Assembly: GCA_029990175.1 (NCBI GenBank)
Contig: JARKIP010000064.1
Location: 10,558,001-10,622,000 of the forward strand
Direction of reading: 5' to 3'
Length of the DNA: 64,000 nucleotides
Origin: Petunia secreta
Taxonomy: Eukaryota > Streptophyta > Magnoliopsida > Solanales > Solanaceae
Positions 1 to 12,034 of this stretch are shown piece by piece (position 1 is the stretch's first letter; each line of letters opens with the position of its first letter). The position numbers and the translations under genes were made by a program. The notes below the pieces were generated by a model. That model was not told where the DNA came from. It made no database searches and was given only the letters and a program-made list of their open reading frames with translations.

Positions 1-203
1 GTTAATTATTGCAGTTCCGTTTTTCAGTTTGGTGCTCTATTTTACACTTTGCTATTCAGTTATTAAATCTGCCTGCATCGGACAACCTGCTGCTTTATTC
101 ATGGATTTTATTTGTTTGACACTTTATCTTACAGGAAGGCTAGCGATCGTGGTTTATCATCATGGGACTGGAATCTGAACAATCTTTTTTCTTTTGCATG
201 CAG

Positions 204-3200
204 AATGAATCAAGGAGCTGCTCTAAAGAAAAAGTTGTTGAATCCAAACAAAGCGCAAAGTCCAATGAAGAATATAGGTTTTGATTTCCAATGTCGATCA
301 AGTGCTGAATTGGCCAGGGCCTTTCAGATTAAGAGAGAAAAATTAACAAATGATCGCAATGATAAAGTGAAAGAGCAAGAACAACTAACTCACAAAAGGA
401 AGAATCTTATGCCTGCAACATCAAGAGAATTGCAAAGTAAACAGAGGGTAATTCTATCTGAGGAGTCCGTTCAAATGCAAGAAATGAGTAAATTGCATGT
501 TCATAGATCCATGATCCAATCGTCTCCAAATGAAGCTCTTAACACTTCATGTATGATTTAAACCAAAGGATTACTAAGTAAACAGCCGTTAATTCAATCT
601 AAGGAGTCCATTCCAAAGAAAAGAACGAGTGAATTGCCAATACACAAGTCCATGAAACAATCATCTTCAAAGGATGTTCTTAACACAACACATATGAAAA
701 GAGCACAAAATGAAGGAGAGGAACACCTTAATATTCAGGAGCTACAGAATTGCAAAAAGGTGAAGAGGCAGTCGGTCCTAAGGGCGTCGAGTCTTGACAA
801 ATTTCTAGAAAAACAAGGGATACATATAGGTAGTGAAAAACAACCTGATATTCAGCCAGTAAATGATGACAGATTTATTTCCCCGCCTCCTGTTGATGAA
901 CATAATGTGGAATTGGATGATTTTGCCGAACAAGAAGAAGTTGGTGAAGAAGAGTATGTTGGAGATGAAGCTATGGACATAGATTGTGCTACAGGTGGTA
1001 TGTCGTAAACTTTATAATTTTGTAACTCATTGCAATATTTTTTCCTTATGTCATGGCTGTTATCTAGGGACATCGGAGAAGAAAAAAGTTCGAGGATAAA
1101 CAATATGTAAGAATATTCATGCAAGAAGTTTTGAAGAAACAGAGGAGGTGACATTTGACAAAGGGCAAGCCGTGGGACCAACTAGCAAGAGAGTGTCTGA
1201 TTTAACCAACTTCATAGAGACAATCGCAAGGAATCCTAGATTTATCACCTTGGTGTACACTAGTTGGCATGTTGTGCCAGGGCATACTAAAAACTGCATG
1301 TGGGAATATGTCAACGTAAGAATATTAAATTTTACAAATATATATTTTGCTTGATTTTCCTACTAAATAAAGATAAACTATATGTTTTTTTTTCCTAGTC
1401 CAAGTTCATAATTCCGGCAGAAGGAAAGAAGTGGGTGATGGATGGCCTTCGTGATGCTTGGAAGGGACACAAGAGACATATTAAGAAGAAACATTTTGAT
1501 GACTATGAAACTATTGAAGAAATGCTAGAAAATCGTCCCATGGACATACCAGAAGTTCAATTTCGCCAGTTGATTGAGTAGTGGAAGCTTCCAACTATCC
1601 AAGTGAGATTACAATAGTGCATGTCCACTATTGAACATACTGTTGCATTATATTTATTCTCCTCTATTTTTTATTTATGAATATCTCTTTTTACGGCATT
1701 TTAGGCGATGTGCTGCTTAAATTCTCAAAACAGAAAGAAACAAAAGTGGAGGCACCGAATGGGACCTGTTAATTTTGCAAGAGTACGCGTGGCATTGGTA
1801 ATATTTTCTTTTTTCCTTCCGTTTCTTTTGATGTTTTCATAGTACAGATTGATGCTTGTATAATTTACTTTCTTTTGATATAAATTGTAGCTTAAAAAGA
1901 ACAATCAAGAACCATCAAAATCTGAAATGTTTATTGCAACTCGTACGAAGGAAGGGAAGGAAGTTTATACAGATAGCCAAATTGCAATAGTAAGTTTCCC
2001 TGGTCATGACTTTACAGTTGACAAAAAAATTGAACTAGCATATTCTGCATTGCTGCTATCAATAAAGGGATTGCGATACAGATAGCCAAATTGCAATATG
2101 ATATGCAGATAGCCAAATTGCAATATGATATGCACATTGAATTGTTGTCCAGTATGTAAGAGTTGCGAAATTATTTCCCTATGATGAGGTCGCGTAGGCC
2201 AATATTATTTTGTATCCTAATGAATAGTGTCGCCAACTTACAGCTTGCTTATTTATTTTGCTTGTTTCTACTCTAGTACTATATGTCTATATCCACCTGA
2301 CTCTAACTGTTGCAACTGATTTCCCTAGGGCCAGGGAGTTACTGCATGAGTTTCAAGCACTTTTTTGTAAAAGAGGACACCCTAATTTACCGAAGATCAT
2401 GTCCAATACATAAGCCAGTTCGTATCCATGAATATTATCGCGTAAGAGTTGTCCTGTTTCTTGATAGAAAAGAAATTGTTGGTAGTAGAAATGAAAACAA
2501 TCTCAATTTTAGAGCTTTTGGTATACTAACAGTATGGTGAGACTTGAGAGTCTCTCAGACCATTAAGTATGAAATCAATTTCATACTAATTAAGTCAATA
2601 TCATGAGTAATAGGAGTATAGAATAAGAAACAAACAATCTCACTTATATATAGAAGAGTCCACCAGTACTTGGGATCAAAATAGGTTTAGGTGTGATATC
2701 TAAATTTATTTTAAATAAAAGGAAAATACAGTTTCTCGGTTGATTGTTTTTAGTTCAGATTTAGTTGTTTCACTTCATTGTCTATGTGGTTTTGCTTTAA
2801 TTTCTGTGAGAGTAGGGGGAGAAAGGGGGGGCAGGTTCTCCTGCAACATTGTAATAAGTAATAACAAACGAGTTTAAACTAAACAGTTCAGGCTGGCCAC
2901 AAGCACTACCAGTTGATAAAATAGTTCCAAAAAAGCAAAACACACACTTGAGATAAGTTTGTCATTCTTATTTGATTTCAGAAAAATAAAGTAAAACTCA
3001 GAACCCTATCATAAAATACATCCATTTGTGAACCCAGTTTAGAGATTGACTTGATCTGGTTTGTAGTCGATGACAAGGACTTTCTCCAACTAAGGAAGCA
3101 ATATATTTGCATATTCAACATGAGCTGGATGACCTATAGACTCTGCAATACCTTCTGTATTGTCGACCGATGACTCAAAAACATGAGTAAAGCCTTGGTG

Positions 3201-5276
3201 GAAGTTCTCTATGCTCACATTCTCACCCCTGCAATAATGACACACACATTTACACTTCAATACTTGTATGACTTTTAAGAAAGATAACTAAAATTATAGA
3301 GTCTTGATCATGAGAACTTGCAGGAGTCATTGTCCAAAGTCTGAAGGCTGGCATTCTAAGACCTCAGAAAGTCCTATTTGCCACCAGAAGCAAATAGGAT
3401 ATATAGTTGCTCTACTGCTAAATAAACTAATCTTTTATGTATACAGAGCTTCTATTTACTTGACTTTGTGTATGATATTAAGTGATTTCCTTTTTACAGT
3501 CTGAACTTCTCAATCGTCAAGACTCAGGAGAAACATCGGATAAGGTATTTAAGGCCATGTTTGGAAAAGAGCAACCTGGTCGTGTTAGGTGCTATGGCAG
3601 ATCAGTGACAACTACTTCTCTGCAAAGAGATGAGGAAATTAATAAGCTAAAACAAAAGCATGCTAATGAAATGACTTCTCTGAAGGAAGAAATGAAGGAA
3701 ATGTTAAGATTAGAAATGCGAAAATTTGTTAGTCAGTTGGTGCAAAACAACCCTGGGCTGAATATTCAAGATAGACCAGGGTGTATCGGATCAAACATAC
3801 CTTCACCTGTTGATATAGGCAGTGCACGGGCTAGGAGAAGCCAAAATCTTCCACTTTCTTCTGGCTCAACTCATGCTCCGACTCGTGCAAAGGTATTTAT
3901 ATTTCAACATCCTAAATTATGAAATTTCCAAGTACCTTCTCAAAAATTTTAAGCTTGATGGATTGAAGTGTTGCTATTGGCCTAGACTTTTGTGAGGTAT
4001 TTGTTTGTTGCTGTTGTGAAGTTAGGATCAACAATAGTAAAAGTAACAGAGCAGTAGCATGGTAATAGAATCAGGGTACAAGCAGATTCTTAAAATTAGG
4101 AAAAATGTGTTACTCGCACAGCATAACTAAAAAAGTCACAGAAATTAACGTGTTCATACATCGTCTGGATAAAAAGATATATTACTTTCTAGCTTACTTT
4201 ATAGCTCATCTTCTAGCTTACTTTATAGCTCATCGTCTGGATCCTGTTTAGTAATGTGATATATTAACATGGGACGTACACTTTTGTTTTTACCCATTGC
4301 ATTCTGCTCGCAGCCATTTGCTCTTCAATTATATTGCAACTTGTAGATTTATGTGTGCACGCTCTTCTAGCTTCCTTTGAAACTCAACAGGATCATCTTC
4401 TAGCTTACTTTATAGCTCAACACAATCATTTTCTAGCTTCCTTTGCAGCTCGGTAGCCATTTGTTCTTCTAAACTCCTTTGCGACTCAGCGACCTATTCA
4501 CGTTCTTCTTGTAAAGATTTGTATCTCCCTCTCTATTTAATTCCTAGTCCTGTAAAGATTTATATCTCCCTCTCTATTTAGGAGTTAACTAAGTTAATTC
4601 CTAGTATTTAGGCTACAATCTTTAGGCCAGTACAGAAGCCAGAGGAAACTGAGAGTTCACCAATATTTTACTTAAGAAAGTCTTATAACCACCAAGCTGG
4701 AGTTAAGACAATTCAGAAACTGGTTACTGCTTGTGTCATATTAACTTGGCAGGGTTGTTACTGGTTACTGCTTGTGTCATAAGACAATGTTAAGACAATT
4801 CAGAAACTGGTTACTGCTTGTGTCATAAGACAATCCAGTGCAACTGGTTACTGTTTGTGTCATAAGACAATCCAGTGCAAATGGTTGTGTCATATTAACT
4901 TGGCAGGTGTTGTTACTGCTTTGATGTTTTATCTGTCCGCTTTAGATAATGAGGAACTAGCAGGGTTGTCTGCAATTCCAGCTATGTACCCTCTCCAACA
5001 AACTTGGCAAATAAAAAGATTTCATTCCTTGTATACTTTACAGTAGACTATAATATATGGATCTTTATTTTTGGAACTCTTAATCCTACAAAAGCTAATG
5101 TTAAGTACTACACTATTTTTCCATGAACTCGACTTGTAGTATAAATGACAAATTAAGTATTATATATTGATTTGTATCTACATATTGGTCTCTTTCTAAC
5201 TTTTATATTGTTCGTTTTGTATGTGTAGGAAAATGCGAGTGATACAAATGGAAATGGTGGTCGCAAGTCTATTTGA
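204..5276 (+). pseudogene. CACTA-associated gene with plant transposase (Ptta/En/Spm, Transposase_24-like) domain, stop-interrupted
   Basis: I read seven exons from splice signals and continuous similarity: about 204-997, 1068-1315, 1399-1602, 1705-1797, 1891-1989, 3500-3892 and 5229-5276. Phases match at each junction I checked. The conserved core includes the blocks MGPVNFARVRVAL, MFIATRTKEGKEVYTD and FGKEQPGRVRCYGRSVT, as in the Pfam family I know as plant transposase Ptta/En/Spm. A Lys/Glu-rich coiled segment follows (3630-3720). The N-terminal exon is charged and low-complexity, with an acidic end. In-frame stops at 559 (TAA), 1097 (TAA) and 1579 (TAG) make it non-functional as read. The role of this accessory CACTA protein is poorly known; it is not the catalytic TNP2-type transposase. 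The upstream part of the gene may lie outside the window. Confidence 0.7.
4160..4900 (+). repeat. Short direct repeats in the last CACTA-gene intron
   Basis: Two local repeat families lie in the intron between 3892 and 5229. One is built on CTAGCTTACTTTATAGCTCA (4185, 4207 and 4398). The other is built on ACTGGTTACTGCTTGTGTCA, repeated four times with drift at 4718-4870. They look like local slippage or duplication, not a separate element. Confidence 0.6.
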
Positions 5277-5619
5277 TGATCGAATGAAGTTAAAGATGAA
5301 GACCTTTTGAAAAATTAAACTTTCATGCAATTTTTTGTTGATATTATATGAAAACATATGGTTTGTATGGATGGTTCATTGCTAGTTCACATCTTGAACC
5401 ATTATTTTATTAATATGTTAGTAACGAAAAGATGTTTGTTTTGCAAAATTTATTGCAAATATAAGATTTGACTCAATATTTTTTTGTTATTTATCATCTA
5501 TTTTAGTGTTTGAGCATATTAATAACAGTTTATCTTCTTGATATTAATATGATTACAGGATATATAAGCAAATATAATTTTCAACCATAGATTTGTTGCT
5601 ATATAAATTTTTAAAAAAA

Positions 5620-6016
5620 TTTACAATTTCCACGCTTCAAAACTGTGGCCTTAGAGACTATCAAATATGTTGCCTATAAGTTGTAAAAGGAATATAAGCC
5701 ACGATTTATAAAATGTGGCTATAGTACAATAACAGTAGCCACGCTTTGAAAGCCTAATCTATTAGGTTACATAGGCTACATTTCTAAGCGTTGCCTCATA
5801 GATTGTAAACGTTGCCTTAAGGAGTTGCTAAAGCGTGGCCTTTGCGTCTTATATGCACACTTTGAAAGCGTGAGAACAAAGGTAACCGCGGATTTGGCCA
5901 CCCCTGAAAAAGCGTTGCCCTAGGTCAAAGAGTGTGGCCTTAGGTCAATGGCCACACTTTTAGATGGTTAAGGCCACACTTTGAAATGGTAGCCATGGGC
6001 CTAATTTGTTGTAGTA
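5620..6016. repeat. CACTA subterminal repeat region and right terminus
   Basis: This is a dense array of a roughly 15-20 bp motif in both orientations (variants of GCCACGCTTTGAAAG and its complement), ending at the CTACAACAAATTAG-type terminus. In CACTA elements such repeats bind the element-encoded DNA-binding protein; that role here is inferred from the family. Confidence 0.65.
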
Positions 6017-6019
6017 TGG

Positions 6020-6434
6020 ACAAAGTAATGGTGGCGATACAGTAGTAATGATTGTAGTGAAAGTAAATGCTTAGGGGAAAGTTATGTTCAGAAGAACGTA
6101 ACCTTACAAAAGGAAAATGAGGTTATATTTATAGCTAAGAGTCCAAACCATAGTATAAGTCCATTTCATGCACGTCTCTCCACTATCAGAGGTTGTTATC
6201 CAAGTCCAACGGCCTCCGAAAATAATGGAAGTGGTTGAAAATTGAGCTGATCTGAGCTTATCCTTTAACTCGACTCTGTATCTCGATCGATCGGTCAAAG
6301 CGACTGATCCACTCCTTCGACCAAACTGCTAATACACCTTGCACCATTTATGTTGACTCTGATGCTCAAGCTATGCCTGCCACGTTGCTGGTGCCGTGTG
6401 CCAGTCTTGGTGCCAATTTTTGACCACTACAGAT
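6020..6434 (-). repeat. Truncated 3' LTR (U3 side) of an old Tat-like gypsy element
   Basis: Read on the minus strand, a purine tract (complement of 6438-6452) is followed by CTATC and then TGTAGTGG. This is the same arrangement as the PPT/3' LTR junction of the young element at 56764-56786. A TATA motif (CTATAAATATAACC on the minus strand, near 6125-6138) supports a U3 region. The LTR runs to about 6020, where the CACTA terminus interrupts it. Confidence 0.6.
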
Positions 6435-6619
6435 AGTCCCCCCACTTGCCTAGTGAGCGTTCGTGAGAGCTTGACAAGTGGTCATGAAATTTTTGGCGGG
6501 AAAAGACGTGGCCGCTCCCTTACCTAGCTTTTCAAAAATGGCGGTTGTCACTTCGACTCCCTATTAGGCCCACGTGTATGCGAAAACGCTGGTTACCGAG
6601 GTAATCAATACTTCTACCT

Positions 6620-6628
6620 CTATAAAAA
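6620..6628 (+). promoter_or_regulatory. TATA box of the relic antisense gene
   Basis: TATAAAAAG lies 125-133 bp upstream of the ATG at 6753, just inside the element from the PPT. The intact homologue has a TATA box in the same place (56570-56577). This suggests a conserved internal promoter firing away from the 3' LTR. Confidence 0.5.
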
Positions 6629-6752
6629 GCTCATCCTTATTTCTTTTTCCAACTTTACATCTTCTCCTTAACTTTTCTAAACATTCATCTGAAACTACGT
6701 TGTTTTCGCTTGAAAACCACCAAATTTTTGCAACAACACTTTGAATTATTCA

Positions 6753-8060
6753 ATGGCCACTCAAGACACTACTACTTCACATCATTCCAACGCCGGTGAC
6801 ACTGATCCCAATGTTTTGGGGGACGTTGCCACCAGTGCTGCAGCGTCGCAACCTGCTGCCGTAGGGGGAACGTCGCAGACTGGGGACAAGAAGCAGAAAG
6901 CCAAAGTCAAAAAGCCTGTGCCACCTGCCAAACCTCACGAAATTGTTCCCAGAGAGTTCAAGACTGACAACGACTGCAGCGTGTCAGTCCAAATACCCCA
7001 CCAATTAATATTTAAATTCAATGTCCTGGTTTCATAAATCACGTGAACCGTTCGATCGGAAAACATAGAATGGATCAAAGTGGATTACAGATGCAATCAT
7101 ATTGAAGTTGTCTGCCCAGAGGTCGGAGACAGGCTTTTGGACAATAGAGCTGTTTACTCTATTGTTTTAACTTATCCTTTTTACAGTCGGATTTTACCTT
7201 CGGTTATCGCATCGTTATGCAGGTTGTATAACGTTTGTTTAGATTAGCTGGCACCGTCCATTTGGAGAGCGATCTCTATGATTGATTACTTTTGCACCGA
7301 AACCAAACAAGGCTTCGATGTCAATCATGTATTGAATCTATACATCCCCATGAATTATAAAGGCGGGATGATGTACTTCGACAAAAGAGGCGGTCGGGTG
7401 CTGATTCGAAGAATAACGATATAGCATTTGTCATTGGGATTGTCGTTTTGTGTATATTCTAACGCGGTCATTGGTTGCAATTGATGATCCACAACTTTCT
7501 TAATGGTGGAACCCTATGCGTAAGTAAAGCCTCATTTTTCCCTTATGCATTTTCTTTATTCTCCTTTTCACCATCCTTTTGCTTGGTTCAGCTAACAAAA
7601 TCGATATCGTTCAGGTCGATGACCTTTTGGCTTGAGTGACACGGATCACCACAAGATTTACTGATGAAGAGAGGCAATGGAATACGCTGCTTCAAAGAAG
7701 AAGTATATTTCCTCCACTCATGGTAAGCGTCCGAATACTTCTTATCACAAGCCTCTTTCGAATTTTACACTAAAGTTGATTCTATTGTAGGTATCAAGGG
7801 GGAAGAAGAAATTCCAACAACCATAGAGGCTAACGAAGCCACTGGAGTTGAGGCCGAGGCAGCTGCGGTGGAGAAGGAGGCTCCTCACCCTTCGAAGAAA
7901 AGAAGGATAATTGATCCATACAAAGCTATCAGCAAAAAAGCCCAGGCTTTGAAGACTGCCAAAGCAGGTTAAACTTCTCACGCTGAGGTTGGCGAAAACA
8001 CAGCGACTGCGGGCGTTCTGACGATCGAAGTCGTCCAATCGATCAGCAAAGAGGGTATTT
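6753..8060 (+). pseudogene. Decayed copy of the Tat-element antisense gene (gypsy-type 'Transposase_28'-like)
   Basis: The ATG at 6753 opens about 95 residues (MATQDTTTSHHSN...) before frameshifts. The rest aligns in pieces with the intact antisense gene at 53697-56389: VLTYPF, LYNVCLD, IWRAIS and LNLYIPMNYKGG match VLTYPF, MYNVCLG, IWRTVV and LNIYSPRVYKGG. Splice sites match too: a GTAAGT donor at 7520, an acceptor before 7592, a donor at 7723 and an acceptor before 7791. The third exon is Glu/Ala-rich with a basic KKRR segment. It carries several in-frame stops and is surely dead. Orientation is opposite to the LTR and PPT of its host relic, as in the young element. Confidence 0.65.
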
Positions 8061-8189
8061 TGGCGACCTTTCATTCCCCTGATTATTTCTCGCTTAATTA
8101 GTTGTCTTTACTTTCATCGTATTTACTTACTTTTTCTATCGTAATTTATCGTATTGCTTGTGACCTCATTCGTAATTAATTTTTTAACC

Positions 8190-8838
8190 TAGACGTACAA
8201 ATTTAGGCATAAACAATAGTCAACACCATACTCCTCCAAATAACTGAGGCCCTCTAAGATACGCTGGCAACGATCTAAGAATTCCCGAGGATTATCTGTC
8301 GAACATCCAGCAATGTCGGCAGCTGCGAACTAGTGAAGTGATATAATCTCTCATGGTTCCAAGATGGAACCACCTAGTCCAAGTGACCGGCATAAACTCC
8401 CTGAGGCACAACACTCGCTGGCTCTGGAACACGATCTGCCGGAGCAACATTTTGGGCTGTAATAGGAGCTCCCTGAGCCTAAACATAAACATCATCGGCA
8501 ACCTGAGGAGCTGCCTGAGGCATGAGAGGTCCTCTGGGGCAACTGAGCCACCATAAACCATATAAAGGCATCCTAAAGGGTTGGAGTGAAAATAAATCTC
8601 TGCTCACCCTACCTCTCAGGAACTTGTGGTGCTGGGGCCTCTGGTTGGGCCTTATTAACTAGATCATCGGTAAGATCCACAATATTTGCGGCCTGGCAGC
8701 TCTACCTTTGCCACAACTACGATATGTACCTCGGCGTCTACCACGGCCAGCACCTCCTCCACGTGAAGCAACTGGCATAAGGGGTGCTGTATTCGACTCC
8801 TCCACCCCATGCTGAGCGGTCACACGAGTCCTCACCAT
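8190..8838 (-). pseudogene. gag relic of a Del/Tekay-like Ty3/gypsy retrotransposon
   Basis: Read leftward from the ATG at 8838, the frame begins MVRTRVTAQHGVEESN, then an Arg/Gly-rich stretch (GGGAGRGRRRG). After several frameshifts comes a Pro/Ala/Val-rich linker and a gag-like block (NPREFLDRCQRILEG) that resembles Tekay/Del gag cores. It is disrupted throughout, and nothing recognisable as protease or pol follows to the left. It lies just inside the PBS and LTR at 9023-9037, where gag should be. Confidence 0.55.
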
Positions 8839-9022
8839 TTACTACGAGTGATATAGCAAAGATATTTCTAACTTCAAATAAGAAGACCCACGCACGATCA
8901 GAAAGAAAAAGAAGGAGATTGCCTAAATTCCACCATAGCCTCTCGTAGATAGGTATAGACGTCTGCGCCTGAGCAGTAAGACTCTATTAGACACTGTCAT
9001 TTCTGAAAAGACTCCAAACAAG

Positions 9023-9034
9023 TCTTTGATACTA
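9023..9034 (-). other. Degenerate primer-binding site (initiator Met tRNA type)
   Basis: The minus strand reads TAGTATCAAAGA two bases after the LTR end at 9037 (...GTGTCA). This is a decayed form of the common plant PBS TGGTATCAGAGC. It fixes the orientation of this gypsy relic as minus. Confidence 0.5.
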
Positions 9035-9036
9035 AT

Positions 9037-9190
9037 TGACACAACCCGAATTTCAAGTTAGGCCGTGCAGGTGCAGGCACCGGACATCCTCCACTAGATC
9101 CGTCAGGCGAACCTTAATAAAATATCTGTGAGTACAAAAGAATATATACTCCTCCCGAAGAAAATTGAAAAGCTCAGAAGAAACAAAAAA

Positions 9191-9224
<34 letters not shown>

Positions 9225-11000
9225 CTCCCGAAGGGAGCAAAATAAGATATAACACCAGACATCTATAACTGGTGGCCTCAACGAACAAAAGCTGGCTCAC
9301 CACAGACAGCTGGAATGCCCTCGCTCCTCAACCGCGCTACGTGCTGGGTCTTGGAGTGGAATCTTTTGAAGCGAAAAGACAAAATAAGAAACAGATAGAG
9401 AGTGAGTCATAAGGACTCAAATAAGTGAGGGATAACTAGGTTCTTCGAAAAATAAGTAGAGTAGCTCGGGAATCAGAACATCAACAACAAGCAGAAAAAG
9501 ATAAAATGTGCAAATAAATTTGAGTATACATTCATATGTAGCCAACAAACTCATGTAATGAAATGAAATGATATGAAATGAAATGAAGTGATACTGATGC
9601 AATAGGGTCGCAAGTACCCTAATCCCTTACCGAAGAGGAATACTTTTGCATTCGAGGGAAATACAATCAGATAATATGAATGGAACAGAGTACTCCTACT
9701 CCTGGCCGGAATACTCCTGCACCCAACATGACATCACAGCCCACAACAAGATAATACAATATATGAATTCATTTTACAGCTGCGACGTAGTAAGTACGTC
9801 ATGTCGGCAACTACTCACGTTAAGAACGCATGAATAAAATATCCATAGGCCAAAGGCCGTCAAAGAAATTGATAGTATCACTTACCTCAAGTCTGAGGCC
9901 AATCGATCACTGTACAACTCTTTTTTCCTTTCCAATGCCTCTTGAAACTACCTTCTTCTGAGCGATAAAAGGATAATCGCATATATAAATGCCCTCATAA
10001 CGAATGTTTAACTATTGCACGTAAAAAAGAAGTACTAATTTGCCACTAAGCGTAGCTTAGCTGAAAGCCCATAAATAATACGATTCCGGACTCCGTATAG
10101 TCTCACGATGCCAATTATACTATAGGATATAGTTTGGAGTTCAATTTATACAAATTCCCCGATTTTCCAAGTTTTCCAATGCCACAACCTTGAATTAACA
10201 TTATAAACAAATTTAGAAATGTTACCTGGATGATTGGATCAGATTGGTACCATGGAATCACCTTAGACCGACTATATATCAAGAGAATTCAACCAAAAAT
10301 GATTTTAGCCGACTAATGTGTCGTTTTTATACTTCGGGGCATTGCTGTCACGCCTACACAGTCTCTGTCGCGACCATGGGGATCGCGATCCGCGCCCCTC
10401 TGGGCACTTTCGTGCTTAAGCAAGCTTTTCCTCAGTGCCAACGCGCAGCTTCTTGGGTTGTCATGCAGGGTACTCCCCAGGGGTCTTTACAGTACCAGTC
10501 GGTGCTGTATTTTTTGTTCGAACGGAATCCTACGAAGCTCAAAATTACTCCAAACTTTGCATACAAGTTCCAAAGAATATATATAACCTACTCGCGAAGT
10601 CGGATCTTGAATTGGATCCTCGCAACACAAGATGAGTGTTTAATAGAAGGAGGAAAAGTTCCAACTCTCGGAACATATGCAAAAACTATCTGAATGACCT
10701 CGAATATCACTTCTAAAAGTTCACACAGGTCACAAATAATCATACTAACCTAACGATAATTTTGAATTTTGAAATGGAGGTCATTTACTCAAAGCGAGCT
10801 CGAAAACCACAATTCGGCTTTACCGACATTAAAAACTATAAACGTCTTCCAAGACTTACCAAACGAAGTTCGATTTAGCTCAAACTTTGCAGATAGGTGC
10901 TAATGGACCTTACGGAGTTTTTAAGACTATCAACACGCCAATTGAAGTCCTAACTCTCGAAACTACTAATCAAGGTCATTTCGGATGATCTACACTAAAT
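9037..11000 (-). repeat. 5' LTR of the Del/Tekay-like gypsy relic (outer edge uncertain)
   Basis: The inner edge (9037) is set by the TGTCA/PBS junction. The style of the sequence matches the solo LTR at 40640-43044: long, with a GCGATCGCG-like segment near 10370-10400 and CAAACTTTGC-type blocks near 10550 and 10890. The left-hand TG terminus, expected around 11000 on the plus strand, was not found, so the end is approximate. A (TA)n run lies inside at 9195-9221. Confidence 0.5.
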
Positions 11001-11291
11001 ACACCTGATATCCGGCAGGAAAGAAATCAATGATTTTCTAGAAAGAAGAGAGGGAATGGCACAATGTGGCTAGAGATATAGTTTGTATATGCAATATAAG
11101 AGTTGATGATAGACTGAAACCACAATATCAATTTTGAAAATGTAAATATAGACACTAATAGTAGCAATGTAGGATTAGTAAGATCGACAATATTAAAGAG
11201 ATAGCTATTTGTGGTAGATTAGCTTCGATTTGTAATGTTAGTATTGGTGAGCAATAAAATTTTTAGATATCCAAAAAAAAAAACAATAACA

Positions 11292-11327
<36 letters not shown>

Positions 11328-11600
11328 ACACAAATATGCTGCATCCATTTTTGCCGAAAGGTCTGCAACTTCATTGACTTCGCTAAACATAAACTGAAGT
11401 GGAGGTTATGTACATTAATAACTGAAATAAACCTAATAGAAATGTGAAAGTTGCAGTGGTTTAACCTTTCTTTCCTATATTTTCTCTACTATTAATTGTC
11501 GATTCTAAAATTGTCATTTCGGTCATCACCATTTGAAAAATACTGCATATTGAGTTTATAGCCACTAGAAGTTCGGAAATATTTCCTTGGAATTTCAATT
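11000..11600. other. Unassigned AT-rich spacer with a 29-bp poly(A) run
   Basis: There is no supported gene. An A-only run of 29 bp at 11297-11325, preceded by A-rich sequence from about 11273, could be the tail of a retroposon, but no body was recognised upstream. Runs this long are often unstable or misassembled. Confidence 0.4.
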
Positions 11601-11604
11601 AAAC

Positions 11605-11915
11605 TAGGGTTTGGATATAAATCTGGTTAAAACTTAAAAAGAAGTTTTTGAAATTACGTTGAAAATTATTTTTCTAGAAGTAAAAATTGTGTTTGGACTT
11701 GCAGGATCACATTGGTACGTCGTTATATTGTTGTTTAAATTGTGTTTGGACATGCATATTACTTGGAAAAAAATTAAATTTTGTAAGTGAAAAACTTCAA
11801 AATTTAAACAAAAAAAAAACTTAGTCCAAACCACTTTTTCAAACTTGAAAATCTCTTCTTCGAAACTACCCAAAAACTGTTGAACAAAAGTGTTCAAAAT
11901 CTATGTCTAAATGGG
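11605..11915. mobile_element. MITE-like element with imperfect inverted ends
   Basis: The left end (TTTGGATATAAATCTGG) and the complement of the right end (TTTAGACATAGATTTTG) agree at about 12 of 17 bases. The interior is AT-rich and repeats GTGTTTGGAC. No clean target duplication was found. The style matches abundant Solanaceae MITEs that I recall, but the superfamily is not determined. Confidence 0.45.
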
Positions 11916-12034
11916 AGAATCTCGAAAAATTCAGAATTTCTAGAGCTTAGTTAAAAGTTGCATAGATTTTTCATGGACTACTAAAATATAAAGTTCCATG
12001 TAATCTCCTAAAGGTTTGAACTAAATTTTAGCAA

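Larger units (their letters stand above)
1..6016 (+). mobile_element. CACTA (En/Spm-like) DNA transposon, right portion
   Basis: The stretch carries a multi-exon plant En/Spm-type gene (204-5276). About 700 bp downstream it ends in a terminus that reads, on the minus strand, TACTACAACAAATTAGG. This is one base from the CACTACAACAAA ends I know from plant CACTA elements. The last 400 bp (about 5620-6000) hold many direct and inverted copies of a short motif around GTGGCC and CTTTGAAA, the subterminal repeats typical of this superfamily. The left end is outside the window. The right end abuts LTR-like DNA of a gypsy relic, so the CACTA element appears to have inserted there. Confidence 0.7.

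Noticed and set aside
8292..8561. 89-codon minus-strand frame as a separate gene
   Set aside because: It overlaps the gag relic in another frame; the recognisable gag words lie in shifted frames around it.
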